Notes: generated from the letters alone by a model not told the origin. A DNA stretch of 53,360 nt from Oxalobacteraceae bacterium (GCA_027490465.1 JAIXXZ010000105.1:1-53360); one strand, 5' to 3'. Shown: positions 1 through 7,736, numbered from the stretch's first letter. Made by a program: numbers and translations.

Positions 1-108
1 GGTAGTCCGCCTCGACGAAACAGCATCGCCGACATTCTGCGCAGTGGTCAAATGGCATGCGCGATCCTGAAGGAGTTACAGGCCGATGATGGCATAGGCG
101 ACATCTGA
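1..108 (+). CDS. 3' end of an unidentified gene (truncated by window edge)
   Basis: Frame 1 is open from the first base to a TGA at 106-108, giving 35 C-terminal residues that end in KELQADDGIGDI. The start lies outside the window. I do not recognise the family and the fragment is too short to assign one. A short open frame at a window edge can arise by chance, so the call is tentative. Confidence 0.4.
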   Translation, partial: GSPPRRNSIADILRSGQMACAILKELQADDGIGDI

Positions 109-244
109 AGCGCGAGCCGAAATATGACGTTGATGGCGGCTGCGCCTGTTTAAGTAATTAATTATGGCCGTAAGATAACTCAATACAACCCGAAATGTCA
201 CAAACTATTTTTATTTGTCAACCGACCTGCGATCGCAGCGATCG

Positions 245-290
245 AAAAAAAAATGGCTCGCAGAGGCTTTGTGAGACAGATGAAGCGAGC
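245..290 (-). terminator. Possible intrinsic terminator for the 40-aa membrane peptide gene
   Basis: Read on the minus strand, GCTCGC (290-285) can pair with GCGAGC (261-256) across a 23-nt loop, and a run of nine T follows (253-245). It lies about 75 nt beyond the stop of the small gene at 363-485. The stem is short and the loop long, so this is weaker than the terminator at 632-659. Confidence 0.35.
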
Positions 291-362
291 TGTTCACGCT
301 GATTCGGAGGCGCGAGACAGAAGCGCTACACCATGATTGCGCGTGCTGTGCGCCGCAAAAAC

Positions 363-485
363 TCAGGCTTCAGGATCGGATTTTTGCTGCGAGCGCTTGC
401 GCTGCTCTCTCTTGACATCCCATATCTGGTGCAAGCCAAACAGCAGTACCAGCACAAATATGCCCAGCTCTATCCACATGCCCAT
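363..485 (-). CDS. 40-aa single-pass membrane peptide, unknown function
   Basis: A 41-codon frame runs from ATG at 485 to TGA at 363. The peptide starts MGMWIELGIFVLVLLFGLHQ, a hydrophobic segment of about 15 residues (5-18), and continues with a strongly charged tail rich in Lys, Arg and Gln (KREQRKR). This is the layout of a small single-pass inner-membrane protein with a basic cytoplasmic tail. AAAGGTGA lies just upstream of the ATG and looks like a ribosome binding site; a second ATG two codons in is an alternative start. The gene lies downstream of pqqA on the same strand, but a strong terminator separates them, so it probably has its own promoter. I cannot name a family. Hydrophobic pattern, ribosome site and stop placement support a real gene. 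Confidence 0.55.
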   Translation of the reverse strand: MGMWIELGIFVLVLLFGLHQIWDVKREQRKRSQQKSDPEA

Positions 486-631
486 GACTTCACCTTTCTG
501 AAAGCTTACAAATCATCCCGCGTTTTCATTCCGTCCGACCGCTGCAGATCTGGTCCTAGGCCGTCGATCCCACGCACCCGAACCATGCACGAGCGCCAAA
601 CAGGTGCTGAAAATGCTGCAAAAAGAGCAAA

Positions 632-659
632 AAAAAATCGACCCGCAGGTCGATTTTTT
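632..659 (-). terminator. Intrinsic terminator after pqqA
   Basis: A 12-bp stem AAAAAATCGACC / GGTCGATTTTTT closes a CGCA loop (644-647). On the minus strand it lies 32 nt after the pqqA stop and continues into further T-rich sequence (complement of the A-run at 621-639). The stem has T-tracts on both strands, so it could act in both directions. It implies that pqqA is transcribed alone, with no pqqBCDE following in the same transcript. Confidence 0.85.
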
Positions 660-691
660 CGCAACCGAGGTTGCTGTACAGAGTAACCGGA

Positions 692-766
692 TTAGCGGTT
701 AGCAATGTACATGGTGATTTCGAAGCCGAAACGCAGATCAGTCGCTGCAGGTGTAGTCCATGCCAT
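692..766 (-). CDS. pqqA: PqqA, peptide precursor of pyrroloquinoline quinone
   Basis: A 24-residue peptide with the hallmark PqqA core DLRFGFEITMYIANR; Glu16 and Tyr20 are the two residues that PqqE cross-links and that become the PQQ skeleton. It starts MAWTTPAATD, which is also typical, and the length is normal for the family. The ATG at 766 is preceded by TAGGAGATAATC, a good ribosome binding site. PQQ is the cofactor of periplasmic quinoprotein alcohol and sugar dehydrogenases. In most genomes pqqA leads a pqqABCDE operon. Here a strong terminator follows at once, and no pqqB, C, D or E gene is present in the window. It is therefore a stand-alone copy, either the only pqqA, located away from the rest, or an extra one. 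Which of these holds cannot be told from this window. Confidence 0.95.
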   Translation of the reverse strand: MAWTTPAATDLRFGFEITMYIANR

Positions 767-940
767 GATTATCTCCTAGTGGTGTTGCGGGGGTTTATCA
801 ACTTGCTTTACCTGCGTCTTCACAAGCCCGCAAGCAGTGAGTGGATAATGCACCCACTGCCGGGATTAAGCCATGAACGAATCCCGTAATTTAGGCTCAT
901 GATTTTCATTAGGAAGAAGCTTGAATGAACCCATGCTCTG

Positions 941-990
941 TGGAGAGCCAGCGTAGCCGTGCGACATGGGCCCAGCAGAATCAAGGGTTT
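941..990 (+). repeat. Partial copy of the dispersed ~130-bp repeat
   Basis: The segment shares AGCCAGCG.AGC..TGCGAC and the following CAG.A.AATCAAGG block with the full copy at 1034-1163, in the same orientation and about 95 bases upstream of the matching part. It lacks the left and right ends, so it looks like the decayed remnant of a tandem neighbour. Confidence 0.5.
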
Positions 991-1033
991 ATCACGATTA
1001 ATTCAGCTACAGGCGTTTCCGGTTTTGTTTGGG

Positions 1034-1163
1034 AGACGCTGAATAGATCCACGTTTTATGGCAAGCCAGCGCAGCTATGCGACGCGGGGATCAGTAAAAT
1101 CAAGGTCTTGGCGCCATTGATCTTGCCACAAAAGTTTCCGCATTTTTTAATCAGCGCTTCCTT
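1034..1163 (+). repeat. Dispersed ~130-bp repeat, full copy A
   Basis: The sequence matches 12261-12391 over its whole length and 24419-24540 more weakly. Shared blocks are AGACGC.GAATA, TTTTATGGC.AGCC.GCG.AGC, ACGCGGGGA.CAG.AAAATCAA, TTGG.GCCATTGA.CTTGCC and AATCAGCGCTTCCTT. The ends are imperfect inverted repeats: GGGAGACGCTGAAT on the left against GGAAGCGCTGATT read from the right. It encodes no protein. Non-coding content, inverted ends and an intergenic position fit a miniature mobile element, but a target-site duplication is not clear. Confidence 0.7.
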
Positions 1164-1207
1164 TGATCAGCACTTCCGTCGACGAATAGCTGCCATGATG
1201 GCGGGCC

Positions 1208-2467
1208 ATGATAAATAAATTGAAACCTTCAGCAGACCCCGATGTCATCGTGCTGGGTGCAGGCATCGTCGGCATCACGCTGGCGCTGCAATTGCAGCTG
1301 CGTGGCCGTCGGGTCTTGTTAATTGACCGGCAGCCTCCCGGTACCGCCACCAGTTTCGGCAATGCTGGTCTGATTGAGCGCTCATCCGTGTTTCCGTATG
1401 CGTTCCCGCGCGACTGGCGCACCCTGGTGGACTACGCACTGCAGCGCAAAGCCGCCGCGCACTACCATGTGCGAGCACTGCCCTCTTTGCTCAATTGGCT
1501 GGTGCGCTATTGGTCGCACTCCTCACCGCAACGCTACCCTTTGGCCATTGCTGGCGCACTACCACTGGTCGAGCACAGCTGGAGTGAACATGAACCCCTG
1601 ATCGAAGCGGCGGGCGCACGTGCGCTCGTCAACGAACACGGCTGGATCAAGTTGTACCGAACATCCGAGAGCGAAACGGCAAGCCGATTGATGGCGACTC
1701 AAAGTCTGGACTATGGGCTACGCGTACGAGAGTTGTCCCTGAGCGAACTCCTTGCGCTGGAGCCCGGTATTGGCGATGGCGTCAAAGGCGGCGTGCATTA
1801 TCCGGATTCACGACAGATCAGCGATCCGCATGCCCTCTCGCTTGCGTATCTCGCGCTGTTTCAGGAACGCGGCGGCGAGTTTCGCCTGGGTGACGCACGC
1901 AGCCTCAGGCGTGCCGCTGATGACTGGCAGATCGATACCCATCAGGGCCCTGCACAATCACGCAATGTCGTCGTGAGTCTTGGGCCCTGGGGTGAAGATC
2001 TCGCGCGCCAGTTGGGCTATAGCCTGCCCCTGGGGAGAAAACGCGGTTATCACAGACACTATGCGCGCGCGGGTGTGCCACTGCGACATACCTTGGTAGA
2101 TGTAGACCACGGCTACGCGCTGGCCCCGATGGCACGCGGCATACGCTTAACCACGGGTGCCGAATTTGCAAAACGTGACGCACCACCCACCCCTGTGCAA
2201 CTGCAAACACTCGAGCCGATCGCACGCCGTTTGTATCCGCTGGGTGAAACGCTTGATGAAACGCCCTGGCTGGGCTCGCGCCCCTGCACACCCGACATGC
2301 TGCCTCTGCTGGGTCGCGCGCCACGACACGCGGGCTTGTGGTTCAGCTTCGGACATGCGCACCACGGACTGACACAAGCGGCGTCCAGTGGCCGATTGAT
2401 GGCGGAGATGATTTGCGGGTTACCAACGTATGTGGATGCCACGCCGTACCGAATAGACAGGTTTTAA
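1208..2467 (+). CDS. FAD-dependent oxidoreductase, D-amino-acid dehydrogenase (DadA) type
   Basis: A 419-residue protein of the DAO/DadA superfamily. The N-terminal dinucleotide-binding motif VLGAGIVGITLALQL (GAGIVG at residues 17-22) ends in the acidic ribose-binding segment VLLIDR. The C-terminal part has the usual FAD contact GLWFSFGHAHHGLTQA and a TPDMLPLLGR strand seen in this family. Members oxidise D-amino acids or related secondary amines at the cytoplasmic membrane and pass electrons to quinone or cytochrome; the substrate cannot be read from the sequence. There is no signal peptide. The gene probably forms a two-gene unit with the VOC protein that starts 17 bases downstream. The ATG at 1208 has only a weak GGCGGG ribosome site; no better start is visible. 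Confidence 0.85.
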   Translation: MINKLKPSADPDVIVLGAGIVGITLALQLQLRGRRVLLIDRQPPGTATSFGNAGLIERSSVFPYAFPRDWRTLVDYALQRKAAAHYHVRALPSLLNWLVRYWSHSSPQRYPLAIAGALPLVEHSWSEHEPLIEAAGARALVNEHGWIKLYRTSESETASRLMATQSLDYGLRVRELSLSELLALEPGIGDGVKGGVHYPDSRQISDPHALSLAYLALFQERGGEFRLGDARSLRRAADDWQIDTHQGPAQSRNVVVSLGPWGEDLARQLGYSLPLGRKRGYHRHYARAGVPLRHTLVDVDHGYALAPMARGIRLTTGAEFAKRDAPPTPVQLQTLEPIARRLYPLGETLDETPWLGSRPCTPDMLPLLGRAPRHAGLWFSFGHAHHGLTQAASSGRLMAEMICGLPTYVDATPYRIDRF

Positions 2468-2484
2468 TTTACGGAGAAAATGCC

Positions 2485-2868
2485 ATGGCAGTGACCGGAA
2501 TGAATCATTTCACCATCGTCACGGATGAGCTTGAAAAAACAGTTCGTTTTTATCAGGAGTTACTGGAACTGAAAACGGGTTATCGCCCACCCATGTCGTT
2601 TCCGGGCGCCTGGATGTATTGTGATGATGAGCCCGTGCTGCACATCATTGACAAAGGGGTACTGCCCGCAGAAAAAACCGGCATCCTGGACCATATGGCT
2701 TTTTCTGCGACCAACTTGAGTGGCACACTGGCCACGCTGAAATCCCGCGGTCTGGCTTACGATCTGCGACGCCAGCAAGAGACGGGTGTGTGGCAATTAT
2801 TCTTTCATGATCCCAACGGCGCGCGCGTGGAGCTTGATTTTGAAGCGGGTGAGGAATACGAGGGCTAG
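2485..2868 (+). CDS. VOC (glyoxalase/dioxygenase fold) family protein
   Basis: A 127-residue single-domain member of the vicinal oxygen chelate superfamily. The start MAVTGMNHFTIVTDELEKTVRFYQELL is the classic first beta-alpha-beta module with metal ligand His8. Later come ILDHMAFSA, with another likely ligand His, and FFHDPNGARVELDF, the terminal module with the conserved DPNG turn and a Glu ligand. Such proteins bind a divalent metal and act as lyases, isomerases, dioxygenases or drug-binding proteins. The short form usually dimerises. The start at 2485 is supported by GGAG eight bases upstream. Proximity to the preceding FAD oxidoreductase suggests a shared small-molecule pathway, but the substrate is unknown. 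Confidence 0.85.
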   Translation: MAVTGMNHFTIVTDELEKTVRFYQELLELKTGYRPPMSFPGAWMYCDDEPVLHIIDKGVLPAEKTGILDHMAFSATNLSGTLATLKSRGLAYDLRRQQETGVWQLFFHDPNGARVELDFEAGEEYEG

Positions 2869-2930
2869 CCGCCTTGCGTTTTCCTTATTCCAAGCCAGCT
2901 TGATTCAGCATTTTCTTCAACGACATCCGC

Positions 2931-3275
2931 TCAGGGGCTCGTATCATTTTCAATCGTCACAACCACCCATTTCCCCTGTACCTGCCCCAGCGAAAAGCGA
3001 ATCTTGTCGCCTGCCTTGAGTTTGTCGATTGAGATGGTATCGGCCACCCGAAACGCCATCGTCATGGCCGCCATCTCCAAATCGGGAATGGCCTCGTGCT
3101 TGATGGTGAGCTTGCGGTTTTCGGTATCGATGCGACGCACTTCACCCTTGATCATGCCGCTGGTCTGCGATGCATGTACCTCATGATCGTGGTGATTGGC
3201 CCAGACCTCGGGAATAGTGCAGATCACTGACAGGGCAATGACAAGCGCGAAGGCCCGTGGAATGAATTGATGCAT
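2931..3275 (-). CDS. CusF-like periplasmic copper-binding protein
   Basis: A 114-residue secreted protein. Residues 1-26 form a signal peptide ending AWA/WAN, followed by a His-rich stretch NHHDHEVHAS. The rest is a small CusF-type beta-barrel: GMIKGEVRRIDTENRKLTIKHEAIPDLEMAAMTMAF, with the Met-containing AAMTMAF segment where CusF proteins bind Cu(I), and a GDKIRFSL ending. It should carry copper in the periplasm. It is the last gene of the minus-strand copper operon, 34 bases after the multicopper oxidase gene. AAAGGAG precedes the ATG. Confidence 0.88.
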   Translation of the reverse strand: MHQFIPRAFALVIALSVICTIPEVWANHHDHEVHASQTSGMIKGEVRRIDTENRKLTIKHEAIPDLEMAAMTMAFRVADTISIDKLKAGDKIRFSLGQVQGKWVVVTIENDTSP

Positions 3276-3309
3276 TTGAGTACTCCTTTGAGTAGGCGTG
3301 ATGAATAAA

Positions 3310-4722
3310 TTAATGGCCTTCGTGGCCTGAGGGCTTACGGCTGCGCGGCGTTGTATCGATTGGCTCTGTGATCGCCGGCTTCACCTGCGCAGGCATGGAC
3401 TGACCACCTGCAGTATCCCGAGTGGATGGCTGAGGCAGTTCGCCCTTCCACTCATACGCAATCGTGCCGGTCGGATGCTTGTACCAGCCAGGGTCGCTGT
3501 AATCACCCGGCCTTTGATCGGCACGCACTTGCAGCACCGTGAACATGCCGCCCATTTCCACACTGCCAAAAGGCCCGTCACCCGTCATCATGGGCAGAGT
3601 GTTCTCGGGAAGTGGCATCTCCATGTCCGCCATATCGCCCATGCCACGATCGCCCATGACCATGTAGTCGGGCACCAGCTTGCTGATTTTTTCTGCGATA
3701 CCGCGGTGATCCACACCAATCATGGTCGGTACCTTGTGGCCCATCGCATTCATTGTGTGATGCGATTTATGACAATGAAATGCCCAATCGCCCAGCTCGG
3801 TCGCATCGAATTCAATCGCACGCATCTGACCCACGCCAATATCAACGGTCACTTCTGGCCATCGCGATGCCGGCGGGGTCCAGCCACCATCGGTACCCGT
3901 CACCGTGAACTCATGTCCGTGCAAATGAACCGGGTGATTGGTCATCGTCAGATTGCCCACCCGTATGCGTACCCGGTCGTTCTGACGTACCCGCATTGCA
4001 TCAATGCCGGGGAAAACACGGCTGTTGAAGCCCCAGAGATTAAAGTCCAGCATGGTATTCACCTGCGGGCTTGCGCTACCGGGCGTGATGTCGAAACTAT
4101 TCAGCAAGAAAACAAAATCACGATCGACACGCATGAAATTTTCATCTTTCGGATGCGTGACCCAGAAGCCCATCATGCCCATCGCCATTTGCACCATTTC
4201 ATCCGAATGCGGGTGGTACATGAATGTGCCCGCGCGTTTTGCCTCGAATTCATACACAAAGGTTTTCCCTTTAGGTATGCGAGGCTGCGTCAGTCCCGCC
4301 ACACCGTCCATGCCATTGGGAAGTCTCTGCCCATGCCAGTGCACGCTAGTCGCTTCGGGTAGGCGATTGGTCACGAAAATACGTACGCGGTCACCCTCCA
4401 CCACTTCAATCGTCGGCCCCGGTGACTGACCGTTATAGCCCCATAGATTCGCCTTCATACCCGGCGCAAATTCACGCACCACGGGTTCGGCCACCAGATG
4501 GAATTCCTTCACGCCCTGATTCATGCGCCAGGGCAGCGACCAGCCATTGAGTGTGACCACCGGATAAAACGGACGGCCGTCGCTGGGCAATGGCGGCGGT
4601 GTGGTCTTCGCCTCTTTCATCACCGCAGCTTCAGGCAGTGCCGCAGCACCCACTCTGCTCACCAGACCGGCACCCAGCGCCAGCACACCTGCATCACGAA
4701 AAAAATCTCTGCGTGTCGTCAT
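3310..4722 (-). CDS. Tat-exported multicopper oxidase (copper resistance type)
   Basis: A 470-residue periplasmic multicopper oxidase. The N terminus MTTRRDFFRDAGVLALGAGL is a twin-arginine signal. All four copper-ligand clusters are visible: HWHG near 128-131, YHPHSDEM 169-176, HPVHLHGH 263-270 and HCHKSHHTM 316-324, together building the type 1 and trinuclear sites. After the last cluster comes a tail of about 145 residues with a Met-rich stretch (near residues 355-400), as in copper-handling oxidases, where such segments bind Cu(I). The likely role is oxidation of toxic Cu(I) in the periplasm. AGGAGACGATC precedes the ATG. It lies 12 bases after the TolC-like gene and 34 before the CusF-like gene, clearly one operon. 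Confidence 0.92.
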   Translation of the reverse strand: MTTRRDFFRDAGVLALGAGLVSRVGAAALPEAAVMKEAKTTPPPLPSDGRPFYPVVTLNGWSLPWRMNQGVKEFHLVAEPVVREFAPGMKANLWGYNGQSPGPTIEVVEGDRVRIFVTNRLPEATSVHWHGQRLPNGMDGVAGLTQPRIPKGKTFVYEFEAKRAGTFMYHPHSDEMVQMAMGMMGFWVTHPKDENFMRVDRDFVFLLNSFDITPGSASPQVNTMLDFNLWGFNSRVFPGIDAMRVRQNDRVRIRVGNLTMTNHPVHLHGHEFTVTGTDGGWTPPASRWPEVTVDIGVGQMRAIEFDATELGDWAFHCHKSHHTMNAMGHKVPTMIGVDHRGIAEKISKLVPDYMVMGDRGMGDMADMEMPLPENTLPMMTGDGPFGSVEMGGMFTVLQVRADQRPGDYSDPGWYKHPTGTIAYEWKGELPQPSTRDTAGGQSMPAQVKPAITEPIDTTPRSRKPSGHEGH

Positions 4723-4734
4723 GATCGTCTCCTG

Positions 4735-6141
4735 TCAGTGCGCCGCAGTCGCGGCCGCGGCCGGTGTCTGCATGCTGCCTGCAGCCGGTATCAATGTGGC
4801 ACCCAAACTGCCGCCGTACATAGCGAAATTCAGCTCGGCATCAGCAATCCAGAAGTCGCGCTGTGCTTCGATCGCGGCATTGATACTGGCGATCTGCGCA
4901 CGTGCATCGGTCAACAGTTCAAACACACTCACCAGCATACCGTTGTAGCGCAGCAGAACTTCTTCAGACACGCGCTTTCTGAGCGGGACAATTTCGTCTC
5001 TGTAGCGGCGTGACACCTCAAAGTTGGTGCGATAGGCTGCGTAGTATTCTCTGACTTCGGAGCGTGCCTGAACGGCGACATCCGCGGTTCGCATCATGGA
5101 TCGTCTGTAAATGGCCTCCGCACGGCGTGTGCGCGCAGTACCCCAGTCGAACAAGGGCAGGCTGAGCTCAATCTCATAACCATCGGCACGTGATTCGCCG
5201 GTGGCGCTTTTGTTCTGATAGCCCACCTCCAGTACGTTGACGAAACGCGTCGCTCGGGTCAGCCCCAGCGTGCGTGCGGTGTGCTCGGTTTCCATTTTGG
5301 CCGCCTGCACATCAAGTCGCCGTGCGATCGCTATGCTCTCGATATCAGCAGGTGCATCCGGCTTGTCAGGTAACGCAGGCAAACGATCGGGTAAGCTGAT
5401 CTTCGATTGCTCTCCCGCTAATCCCATCAGGCGTACCAACTTCTCGCGGCTGGCGTTGGCGCTCTGCTCGGCGCGAGCCAGTTGAGCCGTGACTTCGACA
5501 TGAAACACCTGCTCGCGGGCCTGATCCAGTTTGCTCCAGTTTCCGACGCCGGCCATGCGTTGTGCAAGCTCAGCGCTGGCCTCGGTTGCTTGCGCTGCCT
5601 GACGCATATAGCTCAGGGTTTGATTCGCTGCGACTGCCTGAAAATAAGCGCGACGAGTGTCAGTGGCCAGGCGAACCACCTGCAATGCGGTCTGCAATTG
5701 CGCCTGACTGAAGCGACGCTCTTCGATCGCACGACGCAAAGGCATGGTCAGGAGACCTGCCAGATCGAACAACACCGCACGGTCAGTTTCACTAGCATCG
5801 CTGCCGGACAGACGACCAACAGAAAGACGCGGATTGCGCAAACGCCCGGCTTGCACCAGATCGGCTTCGGCAACACCCAAATCAGCCAGCGCAACCTGCA
5901 ATCGTTTGTTATTGAGCAGTGCGATCTGCACGGTTCCATCGGGCGTCAGATCGTCGCGGAGCAGTTGAGCGACTTGTGCCTGGGCTGCTTGCGATTCGCG
6001 TTGAACACCAAAGCCAGCGCGATCTCGGGTCAGTGAAGACACACGATCCAGACCACCATCGGGCGAAAAACCGGCGCAAGCTGTCAGTACGCCAGCCACC
6101 GCCAGCATGAAGCTGGCGCGAGCCATTGATTGGAATTTCAT
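4735..6141 (-). CDS. TolC/CusC-type outer-membrane efflux lipoprotein
   Basis: A 468-residue outer-membrane efflux protein. The start chosen at 6141 (MKFQSMARASF) gives a signal peptide ending in the lipobox LTAC, so Cys is probably acylated; GAGG lies six bases upstream. The frame is open for 13 more codons, but that would place extra residues before the signal. The body shows the two OEP repeats of long helices plus short strands, including RNPRLSVGRLSG and VNVLEVGYQNK, and the LPLFDWGTARTRRAEA segment typical of the family. No RND pump or membrane-fusion gene is present, so its partner must be encoded elsewhere. Its position in the copper operon suggests metal export. Confidence 0.9.
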   Translation of the reverse strand: MKFQSMARASFMLAVAGVLTACAGFSPDGGLDRVSSLTRDRAGFGVQRESQAAQAQVAQLLRDDLTPDGTVQIALLNNKRLQVALADLGVAEADLVQAGRLRNPRLSVGRLSGSDASETDRAVLFDLAGLLTMPLRRAIEERRFSQAQLQTALQVVRLATDTRRAYFQAVAANQTLSYMRQAAQATEASAELAQRMAGVGNWSKLDQAREQVFHVEVTAQLARAEQSANASREKLVRLMGLAGEQSKISLPDRLPALPDKPDAPADIESIAIARRLDVQAAKMETEHTARTLGLTRATRFVNVLEVGYQNKSATGESRADGYEIELSLPLFDWGTARTRRAEAIYRRSMMRTADVAVQARSEVREYYAAYRTNFEVSRRYRDEIVPLRKRVSEEVLLRYNGMLVSVFELLTDARAQIASINAAIEAQRDFWIADAELNFAMYGGSLGATLIPAAGSMQTPAAAATAAH

Positions 6142-6214
6142 GAAAAACCTCGACACAAAGTGAGTGCTTGCCAGCGGCAAGCGAGCATGTCAGCGCTGAC
6201 ACGCCATCAGGCTG

Positions 6215-6643
6215 TCAGGTCAGAGCGTGAGGTAAAGCTCGGGGCGGTCGCTCGGGCTTTTCGGGGATGTGGACGGCTACTTCGATGGATACAAGTTTGA
6301 AGGCACTGAGCACAAAAGAAACTGCGCTGGCCTGAACGGCTGCGGGGGGTGGCGCGGTCGCGCCTGTCAGGCAGCACTTCGAACAATCAGTACAGGAAGC
6401 TTGCGCGTGAGGCATGGACTTTACCTGCGCTTTCGCAGGCGTATCTACCGATGGGTGCCCGAGGTAATGCGCCTGATGTTGGCCCTGGTGGTGATGCTGA
6501 TGGTCGCCGGGCGCAGCGGCGGCCGGCAGCGCTCGCGCGTGATGCGAGACCATACCCACCGATCGCGCAAAGGCCAGCGCACCCTGCACAGGCAAGAGGC
6601 AGCAAAGCAGAAGAATGATCAGATGTCGGATGCTACGGTGCAT
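6215..6643 (-). CDS. CopL/DUF2946-like secreted metal-binding protein
   Basis: A 142-residue protein with an N-terminal signal or membrane segment (HLIILLLCCLLPVQGALA), a His-rich stretch (DHQHHHQGQHQAHYLGH, about residues 47-63) and a Cys cluster CTDCSKCC near residue 87, then a hydrophobic segment SAVSFVLSAF. This pattern is shared by small CopL-type and DUF2946 proteins found at the head of copper resistance operons. His and Cys groups would bind copper in the periplasm, possibly for sensing or buffering. It precedes the TolC-like gene by 73 bases and probably opens the operon. No clear ribosome site precedes its ATG. The family assignment is by pattern, not by strong similarity. Confidence 0.7.
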   Translation of the reverse strand: MHRSIRHLIILLLCCLLPVQGALAFARSVGMVSHHARALPAAAAPGDHQHHHQGQHQAHYLGHPSVDTPAKAQVKSMPHAQASCTDCSKCCLTGATAPPPAAVQASAVSFVLSAFKLVSIEVAVHIPEKPERPPRALPHALT

Positions 6644-6700
6644 GATCTGAAGTTAACACAATTGAGCAGGCTGCACAGAATCCCTTACTGCGTTGATTCC

Positions 6701-7585
6701 TCAGAAATCCCGCGTTAACCGTAGTTGACCGCTTTGAGTGTATGCGGGAACGCTGAGGCCCGAAGAACCATTCTGGTCAATCGAGAGATAGCCACTCAGC
6801 AGCCATCTGCCACCCAAGCCTCTTTCGGCAGAAAGCGCAAGCGAAGAGGATCGATCGCGCGTTGGTTTGTCCCCTGAGCCAACCGAGGGGTAATGAACCG
6901 CTTGCACAGAGCCCAGCAGACTCAATTGCCAATTATCGGGAAGTCGCGCACGCATCTGAGCGTAGACTTCTGCGCCATGATTGCGCCGAAGCCCATCATC
7001 GATGATCTCCTGATTCTGACCCATCCCCGTTCTGAAAGAGTAGCGGTCGTTGAATAAATGTTGCCAGCTTACTCCCAGACTCTTTCTGGATTTGCGAGAT
7101 GAAGCATGCCGTTGCTCGGTACGATTTTGAACACGTAGCTCCAGTCTGACTCGGTCATCAGGGCCAAGAGCAAAGGTCATGCGTGGTGAGTTCGATGTCC
7201 ACAGGGTTTCACCTTGCCCCGTTCCCAATTCATAGCCTGATTGCATGGGCATAGCGAACTCGAACCAACCGAACTGCATCGAGGGTCCCGTCGTCAACCG
7301 GGCGGACTGTGTGCGGATTGGAAGAACCTGCGAGTACTGCGTTGAAGTAAGCCCGGTCGACGTCTGCCAGACGAGGCCTGAACCCAGAGAAAGGGATTGC
7401 TCGTTCAAGACTCTGGCTTCCCTGAAGCGGCCAGGTTCCGTCACCGATTTCACGGCCGGGAGTGTCAGCAAAGCTTCGCCAGACACTAGGGGTGCAGCGA
7501 GAGCTTGGGGACAAACGATCACTGCCATCATGACGGTCCAGCGACACGCAAGCGATCTGAGACGCAAGGATCTTTTGGATTTCAT
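6701..7585 (-). CDS. Putative outer-membrane beta-barrel protein, unknown
   Basis: A 294-residue secreted protein. A signal peptide (about residues 1-31, ending PQALAAP) is followed by alternating hydrophobic and polar strands: LSLGSGLVWQTS, RVRLELRVQN, SLGVSWQHLF, YSFRTGMG, WQLSLLGSVQAV, RWLLSGYLSI. The chain ends in LRLTRDF, a terminal Phe as recognised by the BAM machinery. These are the marks of a small outer-membrane barrel. I do not recognise a family. It is on the same strand as the copper operon, 57 bases upstream of the CopL-like gene, so it could be co-transcribed with it. Confidence 0.65.
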   Translation of the reverse strand: MKSKRSLRLRSLACRWTVMMAVIVCPQALAAPLVSGEALLTLPAVKSVTEPGRFREARVLNEQSLSLGSGLVWQTSTGLTSTQYSQVLPIRTQSARLTTGPSMQFGWFEFAMPMQSGYELGTGQGETLWTSNSPRMTFALGPDDRVRLELRVQNRTEQRHASSRKSRKSLGVSWQHLFNDRYSFRTGMGQNQEIIDDGLRRNHGAEVYAQMRARLPDNWQLSLLGSVQAVHYPSVGSGDKPTRDRSSSLALSAERGLGGRWLLSGYLSIDQNGSSGLSVPAYTQSGQLRLTRDF

Positions 7586-7736
7586 AACAATCGGGAGCCC
7601 GCCTCGCCCGGTGCGGGCCAGCGATACATACGGTGAATATCCCGATTATACGGACAGCCTGAGTCGGGGCTTCCAGTCTACGCGATTGCAATGACCAAGT
7701 GACGATCGTTGAGTCAAGCAGACCACACGGACCAAT

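Larger units (their letters stand above)
767..1207. other. Intergenic region: pqqA leader and repeat copies
   Basis: This 441-base stretch has no convincing gene. The left part should hold the pqqA promoter, but I see no strong -35/-10 pair. A hairpin with arms AGTGG and CCACT lies near 839-858. The right part (941-1163) is filled by one partial and one full copy of a dispersed repeat, annotated separately. The short reading frames here show no ribosome site or protein-like composition. Confidence 0.6.

Noticed and set aside
217..254. CGATCGC-A-GCGATCG palindrome near 230-244 followed by A-run as a plus-strand terminator
   Set aside because: The run after the hairpin is A, not T, on the plus strand, and the single-base loop forces partial opening; it is not a terminator for the plus-strand gene ending at 108.
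333..686. 117-codon open frame on the plus strand over the pqqA region
   Set aside because: It runs antisense through the 40-aa peptide gene and the pqqA terminator, has no ribosome site and a composition unlike a protein. The minus-strand genes explain the region better.
3475..4362. 295-codon plus-strand frame inside the multicopper oxidase gene
   Set aside because: It is exactly antisense to conserved copper-ligand regions, His-rich only because of the complement, and has no ribosome site. A shadow of the real gene.
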